Of a stretch of 64,000 nt of DNA, positions 19,358-27,447 are shown one piece after another (position 1 is the stretch's first letter; the number at the start of each line of letters is the position of its first letter). The stretch covers positions 2,041,001 to 2,105,000 of the forward strand of contig NZ_CP110921.1 in assembly GCF_026247885.1 (NCBI RefSeq), in the 5' to 3' direction. Below the pieces are notes generated by a model. It had not been told where the DNA came from and ran no database searches. It saw only the letters and a list, made by a program, of their open reading frames with translations. The DNA comes from Methylococcus mesophilus. GTDB lineage: Bacteria > Pseudomonadota > Gammaproteobacteria > Methylococcales > Methylococcaceae. Made by a program: the position numbers and the translations under genes.

Positions 19358-20827
19358 TCAAGGTTCATGCTCGGCGAAAGCCCGCGCCGAAGGTTCCGCG
19401 GCGCGCTTCCGCTCGTCCCGGATGCGCCTGGCCTTGGCTTTCAGATCGGCAAAGAATTCGCTGTCGGCGATCTGCCTGATCTTGGCCTGCGTGTCGGTCT
19501 CGTCGATGTTGACCCGAAGCTGCTCCAACTGGGCCTCGAGCAAATCGTGACGAGCCCGCACTTCCTGGACCATGCGCAGGAAGATGCGGGCCAGTTCGCC
19601 GAATTCGTTGCGCCGGCAGGTGTCGCGCTCGAGCTGACGGATGTCGAGGTGCCGTGCGTCGAGTTCGTCTTTTTCCAGGGCGGCCGCCACCTTACCCAAG
19701 GTGAGGATGGGACGGATCATCCAGGCTCCGGTCCGCAGGCCCACGGCTATGGCCAGCACCAGCAGGCCCAGCGACAGCCAGGCGGCCGAGTGGATGCCGG
19801 TGATGAGATTTTCGATCAAGTCGCCTTCGGCGATCACCACCGCCAGTCGCCAGTCCAGGCCCAGGCCGGCGAACTGCCGGTCCGTCAGGAGATGGTCGGT
19901 ATACACATAATTGTGCTGCTCGCCGCGCACGAATTTGAATGACTCGGCGTCTGGAACATCGAGAAAGCCATAGCGGTCGCCGATGTATCCGGCCGTGCTG
20001 CGAATGGCCGGATCCGTGCTTTCGGCCGCAAGCAGCAGCCGCCCTGGCGTCGGGCCCGAGGACGAGCCGCGCGAAGCTGCGATCAGGTGGCCTTCTGCGT
20101 CGAAGAGAAAAGCAATGGAGGAATTCGGCAGATGGAGGTTCTGCAGATAACGGCTGATGCCGGCCAGATAGATGTCGGACGAGACCACCGCCCTGGGCCT
20201 GCCGTCCGCCGCATAGACCGGCTCGGCCACCGTCACGACCGGCGCCGATCCCTGCAGAACCGGGCTGAAGTGGATCGGCGAGATCACCAGGCCGCCCTTG
20301 GCCAGCGCTTCCTGGTAGTACGCCTCGGTACGGGGATCGTAGGCAGCCTCCTGTACCTCCAGCGGCGTACCACCCTTCCCGTAATTCTCCAGCAAACGCC
20401 ATTCGACCGTGCCGCCCCGCCGGATGTCGGACACCTTGACCACTTTCTTGCCGTACTCCCTGCGATCGAACCTGAGGTTCTGCCCGGCGGGATTGGCGAT
20501 ACTGAGATTCGCCCAGCGCGTCATCTGGGCCTGGGTCCAGACGCCGTTCGAGAGCCTCTTCACCAGCCTGGGCTCCAGCAGATCGTCGAGCCGAAGATCC
20601 GGCTGGCTTCTGAGGCCATCCGCGTAAACCTGGGTCAGATCAATGGGCTGGGACAGAAAACGGTAGAGCTGGTCGTCGATCGTATTCCCGATCAATTCGA
20701 GGATTTCCTTGGCGGTGTCCTGCGCCTCCCTCATGTGGCTGACGTAAGCGATGGCCCCCGTCAGTCCCACGGCGACGAATATCTGCAGAGCAAAAATAAA
20801 GGGGAATACGACCCTGATCGATATCAT
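19358..20827 (-). CDS. Cache-HAMP membrane sensor without output domain
   Basis: 489 residues. The N-terminal helix (about 8-30) anchors a periplasmic double-Cache sensor (about 45-340; AEPVYAADGRPRAVVSSDI). A second helix (about 352-375) and HAMP follow, then a coiled coil (LLEAQLEQLRVNIDETDTQ). It ends without kinase, GGDEF, cyclase or methyl-accepting domain, so the signal must pass to a partner protein, plausibly the ParA-like ATPase encoded next. It starts 63 bases after the P1B-type ATPase gene on the same strand. Confidence 0.85.
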   Translation of the reverse strand: MISIRVVFPFIFALQIFVAVGLTGAIAYVSHMREAQDTAKEILELIGNTIDDQLYRFLSQPIDLTQVYADGLRSQPDLRLDDLLEPRLVKRLSNGVWTQAQMTRWANLSIANPAGQNLRFDRREYGKKVVKVSDIRRGGTVEWRLLENYGKGGTPLEVQEAAYDPRTEAYYQEALAKGGLVISPIHFSPVLQGSAPVVTVAEPVYAADGRPRAVVSSDIYLAGISRYLQNLHLPNSSIAFLFDAEGHLIAASRGSSSGPTPGRLLLAAESTDPAIRSTAGYIGDRYGFLDVPDAESFKFVRGEQHNYVYTDHLLTDRQFAGLGLDWRLAVVIAEGDLIENLITGIHSAAWLSLGLLVLAIAVGLRTGAWMIRPILTLGKVAAALEKDELDARHLDIRQLERDTCRRNEFGELARIFLRMVQEVRARHDLLEAQLEQLRVNIDETDTQAKIRQIADSEFFADLKAKARRIRDERKRAAEPSARAFAEHEP

Positions 20828-20890
20828 TCACGCTCTTCCTGCAGCCACCGACGGCTGGCGGGACATTGTGCCCTTGCCTGCCGCCGGCGG

Positions 20891-22912
20891 CTAGGCCGGC
20901 TCGGCGTGTCCCGAATGGCCGCCGAGAATGTCATCGACGCCGGCGCGGCCGCGCTTGCGCCAGGGGATACCCAGCAGGCCTTCATCGTCCCGAAGCGTGG
21001 TCCGCTCTATCTCCGGATCCCTGCGCTCGCCCGAATAAAGCGGCCGCATGCCGTTGAGGCAAGCCAGAAGCGCCGCCCCGTTGTTGACGACGACCGCGCT
21101 CACCGTCCCCAGGTTGAAGAAAACCCCGCCGGCCACTACGGCGATGTTCGCGGCCGTGACCGCCGCGACGTTCTGATGCACCAGCCGCATCGCCTCGCGG
21201 GCGGTCTCGATGCCATAGCACAGCCCCTGGAGGCCGTCGTCGAGCAGCACCACATCCGCAGTTTCCCGGGCGAGATCGGTCGCCTGCTGGAAGGAGACCG
21301 CTACGTCGGCGTGGCTCATGGCGGGTGCGTCGTTGATACCGTCGCCCACATAGGCAACCGCGTTGTGCTTCCGGCGCAATCTGCGCAGCACTTCCACCTT
21401 GTGCTCGGGAGACGCTTCCGCGAAAGTGCAGCCCGGCTTGATGCCGAGCTTGTATGCCACCGCGTTCGCGGACTTGCTGGTGTCCCCCGTCAGCAGGTAA
21501 CACGTAATACCCATCCGCCTCAAAGTCTCGATGGTGACCGCGCTTTCCCGCCGAAGGGCGTTGCTGAAGAAAATCGCGCCCAGGACCTCGCGGTCGCGGA
21601 CGACGTAGCGGATCGAGCGGTTGAGGATGACGCCGTCGTGCCGGCGGTGATACTCGGCGTCCACCGGAATGCCGTGCGACTCCAGAAACTGGAACGTCCC
21701 GACGATGATTTCGCGCCCATCCACGTAGGACACGACGCCGGAATCGGAGTAATCCAGCGGGTCGCTGACCGTCAGCGCCACGCCTCTGGCTTCGGCATAC
21801 GCGACCAGGGCGGCGCTGAACGGCCGCAGCACGTAGCGGTTCGCCGATCCCGCCCAGTACAGCAGTTCGTCTTCGGACGCCGAAGACAGTGAGGTCTCCA
21901 CCGAACCGACCTCCACACCACGCTCGGTCAGTGTTCCTGTCTTGTCGAACACCACGGCGTCCACCTTCGCCAACTGCTCCAGCGCATGTCCACTGCGGAC
22001 GAGAATCCGGTTCTGCGCGGCATGATGGAGCGAAGCCAGCACCGGGACCGGCGCGCTGACGCCGATGCCCTGGGCGAAATCCAACTGCAGCGGCGCGACG
22101 GCCCTGGGGAGGCTGGCGGTGACTGCGAATACCAGCGCGCTGGCCCCGATCGCCGGCATCACCGCCTGGTTGCCGATCTCTTCCATGTAGTTGCTGATCC
22201 GGGTTTCCTTCCAGGGCCGCTCCTTGACCGTTTCCGCCATCTGCGCCATCCGCGTTTCCGCCCCCAGCCCGCGCATCTCCACCACCAGGCGCCCCTGGGT
22301 CAGGAGAGACGCCGCATAGACTTCATCGAGGACCGTGCGCGGCACCAGCTTGGCCCCTCCCAGCAGATCGTGCTCGTCGATCAGCCCGTCACCGCCCACC
22401 ACGACACCATCGCCCGGCACCCGGTCGCCGGGTCCCAGGAAGACGTGATCGTCCCTGAGCAGGTCCTTCGCCAGGACCAGCCGCCTTCTGCCCTTGCGCT
22501 CGATCCAGTACTGCCGGTTGGGAACCATGTCGGGCTTGCGCCGCTCGCCGGCAATGGCAGTCAGATCCCTGAGCACGCGGGCGGTCTCGGTGAGGCAGAT
22601 GGCCAGGGCGGGTGCGAACATTTCGCCCGTCGCGCCGTGAACCAGGACCCAGAGCGAATCGAGAAGGTCGGCGTTGGGACGTCCGGTCTTCTTCAGGTTG
22701 GCGAGCGTGCGCCTCCACAACGGAAAAGCGGCGCGCGCGAGGACGATACCGACGACGGCAGGTGCGAACGGCAATTCCAGAGGCGCGGCGACCACCGAAG
22801 CGCCGAGCGCCAGGGCGGGATATTTGAACCGTTCGCCATAGTCGATCCTGTGCTGTGCCGTCGCCGTCCCGCCCCAAGCAGCGGACGTCCTGCCCTGGCG
22901 CCGAGGAAGCAC
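20891..22912 (-). CDS. P1B-like P-type ATPase lacking key transport motifs
   Basis: 673 residues. The core is recognisably heavy-metal P-type: the phosphorylation site DKTGTLTE (Asp323), LLTGDTSKSA and GDGINDAPA are intact. Several defining motifs are altered: the TM6 metal-binding CPx is SAPVP (286-290), the actuator-domain TGE region reads DLLGGA (182-187), and the P1B His-Pro reads Arg-Pro in VLRPFSAAL. There is no N-terminal CxxC metal-binding domain. Transport by the usual cycle is therefore doubtful; the protein may be regulatory or carry an unusual cargo. The start is 2 bases after the MetK-like stop. Alternative: a divergent but active subfamily. Confidence 0.85.
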   Translation of the reverse strand: MLPRRQGRTSAAWGGTATAQHRIDYGERFKYPALALGASVVAAPLELPFAPAVVGIVLARAAFPLWRRTLANLKKTGRPNADLLDSLWVLVHGATGEMFAPALAICLTETARVLRDLTAIAGERRKPDMVPNRQYWIERKGRRRLVLAKDLLRDDHVFLGPGDRVPGDGVVVGGDGLIDEHDLLGGAKLVPRTVLDEVYAASLLTQGRLVVEMRGLGAETRMAQMAETVKERPWKETRISNYMEEIGNQAVMPAIGASALVFAVTASLPRAVAPLQLDFAQGIGVSAPVPVLASLHHAAQNRILVRSGHALEQLAKVDAVVFDKTGTLTERGVEVGSVETSLSSASEDELLYWAGSANRYVLRPFSAALVAYAEARGVALTVSDPLDYSDSGVVSYVDGREIIVGTFQFLESHGIPVDAEYHRRHDGVILNRSIRYVVRDREVLGAIFFSNALRRESAVTIETLRRMGITCYLLTGDTSKSANAVAYKLGIKPGCTFAEASPEHKVEVLRRLRRKHNAVAYVGDGINDAPAMSHADVAVSFQQATDLARETADVVLLDDGLQGLCYGIETAREAMRLVHQNVAAVTAANIAVVAGGVFFNLGTVSAVVVNNGAALLACLNGMRPLYSGERRDPEIERTTLRDDEGLLGIPWRKRGRAGVDDILGGHSGHAEPA

Positions 22913-22914
22913 GC

Positions 22915-24108
22915 TCAGTCGCCTGCCAGCAGATCCGCCTTGTCCGTCCGCTCCCAGGGCAGCGCCGTGAACGACGCCCCGAAATGGCCGTAGCCCGGCA
23001 ACATGCGGTAGAAGCTGCCCCGGTACTCGGCGGGCAGCCGCCGCAGATTGAAGTCACGGACGATGGCGCCGAGCCGGAAATCGAAACGCTTCTCCAGCCT
23101 CTGCTTGATGATGTCCTCGCCGATGCTGCCGGTCCCGAAAGTCGACACCTGCACACTGACCGGGCGGGCCTGGCCGATGGTATAGCTGAGCTGGACCTCG
23201 CACTCCTCGGCCAGCCCCGCCGCGACCACGTTTTTCGCCGCATGGCGGGCGGCGTAGGCGGCCACCCGGTCGATCCGCAACGGCCCCTTGCCGCTCAGGG
23301 CCGACCCGGCATGGCGGGCATAGCCACCGTAGGTGTCGCTCGCGCTCTTGCGTCCGGTCATTCCGGAATGCGCCGCGGGTCCGCTGCGGTGCAGCATGCC
23401 GCGCGGGTTGACGAAGATTTCGGTCTTCTTGTCGGGCCGCACCGCCTCGCCTTCGAACGCCGGCGCAATTACCCATTTGTCGAGGTCGCCGCGCAGTTCC
23501 TCCAGACTCAGGTCCGGCACGCCGTGGGTGCCGGCGATCAGGGCGATGCTGTGGATGCGCGCCGGCTTGCCCTTGTCGAATTCGACACCGACCTGGGTCG
23601 TGCAATCCGGGGAAAGATAGGGTACCTCACCGCGACGCCGCGCCCCGGTCAACTGCCGGGCCAGACGGCGGGCCAGCACGATGGGCAGCGGCAGCAGCTC
23701 GGGCGTCTGGCTGCAGGCGAAGCCGAACTGGGTCACCTGGTTCTTGACCGTGAGCTTATCCAGCTCCTTGTCGGTCATTTCCGCTTCGTCGCGCTCGGCA
23801 CGGCCTTCCAGCGACTGCACGATGAAGCTGGTCACCACGGTGGACTCGGGCGCGGAGAATTCTTCCGGATGGTAGCCGATGTCCTCGATGGTGCGCCGTG
23901 CCAGCTCGGGGATGTCCACCACCGCGGTCGAAGCGAAGCGCGCCGCCAGAAAAATGACGCTCTTCGACAAGGCGCACTCGGTCACCACCCGGGCGTAAGG
24001 GTCCTGCTGCAGGAACCGGTCGACCACCGCATCGCTGATGATGTCGCACACGCAATCGGGATGACCTTCGGTCACGGCCTCGGAAGTGAACAGGAATGTC
24101 TTTTTCAT
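22915..24108 (-). CDS. Divergent S-adenosylmethionine synthetase homologue
   Basis: 397 residues, full-length MetK fold from FLFTSEAVTEGHPD to the C-terminal GHFG and PWERTDKADLL. Compared with canonical MetK several active-site motifs have changed: GHPDK reads GHPDC (Cys19), the GAGDQG ATP/Met motif reads VKNQVT (121-126, Asp to Asn), the HRL before the catalytic Lys reads RRLARQ, and the lysine-aspartate pair of SGKDPxKVDR reads SGKGPLRIDR (Asp to Gly). TGRK is retained. A housekeeping role is unlikely. It is coupled to the P2A ATPase upstream (4-base overlap) and the P1B-like ATPase downstream (2-base gap). It could bind a nucleotide or SAM-like ligand without full catalysis. Confidence 0.85.
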   Translation of the reverse strand: MKKTFLFTSEAVTEGHPDCVCDIISDAVVDRFLQQDPYARVVTECALSKSVIFLAARFASTAVVDIPELARRTIEDIGYHPEEFSAPESTVVTSFIVQSLEGRAERDEAEMTDKELDKLTVKNQVTQFGFACSQTPELLPLPIVLARRLARQLTGARRRGEVPYLSPDCTTQVGVEFDKGKPARIHSIALIAGTHGVPDLSLEELRGDLDKWVIAPAFEGEAVRPDKKTEIFVNPRGMLHRSGPAAHSGMTGRKSASDTYGGYARHAGSALSGKGPLRIDRVAAYAARHAAKNVVAAGLAEECEVQLSYTIGQARPVSVQVSTFGTGSIGEDIIKQRLEKRFDFRLGAIVRDFNLRRLPAEYRGSFYRMLPGYGHFGASFTALPWERTDKADLLAGD

Positions 24109-27100
24109 GCACGGTTCTCGCTTTCGGGTTCCTTGGAAGGGAGCAGTTTGATGGCTTCATTGGCCACGAACGGGAGTACCGAGCCGGCTGCGATCACCGC
24201 CCAGTCCGCCGGGCTGATCGGCGTCAACCGCAGCAAGCCCCGCAACGGCGGGAACACCGCCGCGAAGGCCTGCAGCGCCACGGTCGCGGCGACGCCGGAC
24301 ACCAGCACCGGGTTGCCGGCCCGCGCATCCAGCACCGTCGTCCGCTCGGAACGGCAACTGATCGCGTGGAACATCTGGCCTACGGTCAGCGTCATGAATG
24401 CGTTGGTGGAGGACGCAGGCCCCAACCCGTAGCGCGCCAGGCTGTAGCCGTAGACGCCGAGGGTACCGGCCGAGACCACCAGGGACTGGCGGAGCAGCCG
24501 GAGCAGGTCTTCGCGCCGGAAGATCTTTTCCTTCGGATCGCGCGGCTTCTCCTTGAGCACGTCGCTTTCCGGCGGCTCCAGGGACAGGCCGACGGCCGGC
24601 AGGATGTCGGTGACGAGATTGATCCACAAGAGCTGCATCGGATTCAGCGCTTCACCTGCTCCGATCGCGGTCGCGATCAGCATGATCTCGATCTCGGCGA
24701 GATTGCCGCTCAGCAGATACGCCAGGCTCTTGCGGATGTTGCGGTAGATCGTCCGGCCCTGCTGCACCGCCGTGATCATGGTGTGCAGGTTGTCATCCTC
24801 CAGCACCACGTCGGCCACGGAGCGCGCCACGTCGCTGCCGTTGCCGAGCGCGACGCCGACGTCCGACGCCTTCAGCGCCGGGCCGTCATTGATGCCGTCG
24901 CCGGTCATGGCGACCACCCGCCCGTTGGCCTGCAAGGCCTGGACGATGCGCAGCTTCTGCGCCGGCGCCACCCGCGCGAACACCGTGGTGTCGCGCACGA
25001 TGCCCTTCAGCACATCCGGATCGAGTTCGTCCAGGTTGGTCGAATCGACGATTTCCAGCGGCTTCTTATCGTTGAGATTGAGCCGCGAGCCGAAGGCGAA
25101 GGCGGTGGCGCTCTGATCACCGGTGATCATCACGGTATCGATGCCGGCATCGTGGAACTGGGCCATCAGTTCGGCCATGCCCGGCCGCATGGTGTCCTCC
25201 ATGCCCACCACACCCAGCCAGATGAGCTTGTCGGAAATCGCCGCAGTCGAGGTGTCCTTGGAGTACCCGTAGGCCATGCCCAGCACCCGGAGCGCCTGCC
25301 CGGCCATGAGTTCGTTCTGCTCCACGATGGCCGCCCGCTGGTCCTCGTCCAGGACCACCAGTTCGCTTCCTTCCATGCGCCGGTCGCACAGCGCCAAGAC
25401 ATGAGTGGGGCTGCCCTTGATGGCGATAAGATGTTCCTCGCCGCCGGTGTCGTGGACGGTCAGCATGTACGGCCGCCCCTCGGCCCGATGCACGGTCTTG
25501 ACCAGCGGCAGGCTTTGACGCAGCACCGCGACGTCCTCGCCGGCATGCATCGCCATTTCCACCAGCGCCATTTCGGTCGGCGAGCCGTCCAGACCCGGCC
25601 GGCCGCCATCGCCGTTCAGCTGCACCTCGCTGCACAGGGCCACGACCTGCATCAGGCGCCGTAAATCTTCCGCCTCGGCCGGCTGGACCGTCTGCCCGTT
25701 AGACCGGAATTCGCCCGAAGCGGACAGGGTGATGTCCTGCGCCAGTGTCTTGAGGCTGACGACCCGCATGCAGTTCTCGGTCAGCGTGCCGGTCTTGTCC
25801 AGACACAGCGTCTGTACCGAGCCCAAGCTCTCCACGGAAGGCAACTGGCGGATCAGTACGTGGCGCTTCTTCATCTCCCGGATGCCGAGCGCCAACGTGG
25901 AGGTCGCCACCGTGGGCAAGCCCTCGGGCACGGCGGCCACCGCCAGCGAAATCGCGGTCTTCAGCATCTGCAGGGCGGGCGCTCCCCGCAGCACGCCCAG
26001 CCCGAACACGAACACGCAGATGCCGCTGGAGGCCAGCGCCAGCTGCTTGCCCATTTCGTCGAGCTGGCGCTGCAAGGGTGTTTCCGGCGTTTTCACCTCG
26101 CCGACCAGGGACTGGATCAGACCGATCTCGGTGTGGCGGCCGGTTGCCACCACGATCGCCTGGCCGCTGCCGCCGGTCACGATGGTGCCCATGTGCAGCA
26201 TGTTCTTGCGGTCGCCCAGGGGCGTGTCCTTGGTGCCGACGAAGGCGTGGCGTTTGCTCACCGGCAGACTCTCGCCGGTCAGCGCCGATTCGTCGACGGT
26301 GAGCTGGTTGCTGCTCAGCAGGCGCGCGTCCGCCGCGATGTAGGAGCCCGGAGAGAGCACCAGGATATCGCCCGGCACCACGTCTTCCAGGGCGACCGAA
26401 AGCTTGACGCCGTCGCGCATGACGAGGGCCTGGGTCGGTCCGATCTTGCCGAGGGCGTCGATCGTCTTCTGCGCCTGAGCTTCGGTGACATAGCCGATCA
26501 CGGCATTGATCAATACCACGCCAACGATCACCACGGCGTCGGCCATGCCGCCGGTAGCAATGGAGACGGCCGCCGAAAGCCCCAGCAGGGCCACCGGAGG
26601 ACTGGCGAACTGTTCCAGGAACATCGCCACCGACGAACGCTGCTTGATCTCGGTCAGCACGTTGTGCCCGTGCTGCGCCAGCCTGTCCACGGCGACGGTG
26701 GAGCTCAGGCCGTCCCGGTTCGCCGAGAGGCGGGACAGCACGTCTTCGGGGTCCAGGGTGTGCCAGCTCTCCTTGGCTCTCGCGGTGTCCGCGACGACGG
26801 GGGAAAGCTGCGGACGCGGGGCGGCCCCGGGGCGCTTGCCCCGCCCACGTTTAGGTTCCGCCGCGCCACGGCTCGATACCGGCCTGGAAGCGGGAACGGG
26901 AAAAGGCGCCCCATGAATCAAGGCGCATCGCTCCAGTTCCGAAAGCACTGCGGCCAACGGGCATTGCGGATCGAAGACGATCAGGGCATTGCCGGTGACC
27001 GGATTGGCGCTCACCATACGCAGCGCCTGCGCTTCGGCCGGCAAGGCTTCGAGCGCCCGCTGCAGGTCGTCGCAGCGGTACAGGCCCGCCACCTTGACGC

Positions 27101-27209
27101 GCAGCCGGCCGGGAGCGGGCATCCGCAGCACGCTGACCCGGGTCCCGCCGGAAGGCAGGGAGCTCACGATCGTATCGGCCGCATAGAGGTTCTTTTCCAT
27201 TGTGTTCAT
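24105..27209 (-). CDS. P2A-type (Ca2+-ATPase-like) cation pump with N-terminal extension
   Basis: About 1034 residues. ATG 27209 is used; a GTG at 27215 and an ATG at 27200 are also possible. The first ~110 residues resemble an HMA-like ferredoxin fold without CxxC, then a Pro/Arg-rich linker. The pump has an N-terminal cation-ATPase domain, VDESALTGES, TM4 with AVPEGLPT (P2 type), DKTGTLTEN, ITGDQSATA, TGDGINDGPALK, and a C-terminal membrane domain. All catalytic motifs are intact. Substrate probably Ca2+, Mn2+ or another divalent ion. First gene of the six-gene same-strand block. Confidence 0.9.
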   Translation of the reverse strand: MNTMEKNLYAADTIVSSLPSGGTRVSVLRMPAPGRLRVKVAGLYRCDDLQRALEALPAEAQALRMVSANPVTGNALIVFDPQCPLAAVLSELERCALIHGAPFPVPASRPVSSRGAAEPKRGRGKRPGAAPRPQLSPVVADTARAKESWHTLDPEDVLSRLSANRDGLSSTVAVDRLAQHGHNVLTEIKQRSSVAMFLEQFASPPVALLGLSAAVSIATGGMADAVVIVGVVLINAVIGYVTEAQAQKTIDALGKIGPTQALVMRDGVKLSVALEDVVPGDILVLSPGSYIAADARLLSSNQLTVDESALTGESLPVSKRHAFVGTKDTPLGDRKNMLHMGTIVTGGSGQAIVVATGRHTEIGLIQSLVGEVKTPETPLQRQLDEMGKQLALASSGICVFVFGLGVLRGAPALQMLKTAISLAVAAVPEGLPTVATSTLALGIREMKKRHVLIRQLPSVESLGSVQTLCLDKTGTLTENCMRVVSLKTLAQDITLSASGEFRSNGQTVQPAEAEDLRRLMQVVALCSEVQLNGDGGRPGLDGSPTEMALVEMAMHAGEDVAVLRQSLPLVKTVHRAEGRPYMLTVHDTGGEEHLIAIKGSPTHVLALCDRRMEGSELVVLDEDQRAAIVEQNELMAGQALRVLGMAYGYSKDTSTAAISDKLIWLGVVGMEDTMRPGMAELMAQFHDAGIDTVMITGDQSATAFAFGSRLNLNDKKPLEIVDSTNLDELDPDVLKGIVRDTTVFARVAPAQKLRIVQALQANGRVVAMTGDGINDGPALKASDVGVALGNGSDVARSVADVVLEDDNLHTMITAVQQGRTIYRNIRKSLAYLLSGNLAEIEIMLIATAIGAGEALNPMQLLWINLVTDILPAVGLSLEPPESDVLKEKPRDPKEKIFRREDLLRLLRQSLVVSAGTLGVYGYSLARYGLGPASSTNAFMTLTVGQMFHAISCRSERTTVLDARAGNPVLVSGVAATVALQAFAAVFPPLRGLLRLTPISPADWAVIAAGSVLPFVANEAIKLLPSKEPESENRA

Positions 27210-27447
27210 TTCCACACCAAAGTCCTGGCGGTCATCGCTAATGCTGGCCGGGGGAAGCAGATTGTTCGACTAGCGGAAGGAGGGAGTCATCCGGAAGCAT
27301 CCATCTGCTCGGAAGATTAAAGGGGGCTCATTACACTTTCGTGAATCGCCGGCGATCGCGACCGGCAAAGCGGAAGCGTCCATTGCCCGGACATACTTTG
27401 CCAAAGCACAATGCCGTTCCACAAGGTTTCGCCGCCCGGAGCATGCC

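Noticed and set aside
23000-27320. Several + strand open frames of 200-525 codons
   Set aside because: They are antisense to the MetK-like and P2A ATPase genes, have low-complexity Arg/His/Gly-rich products and no recognisable domains.
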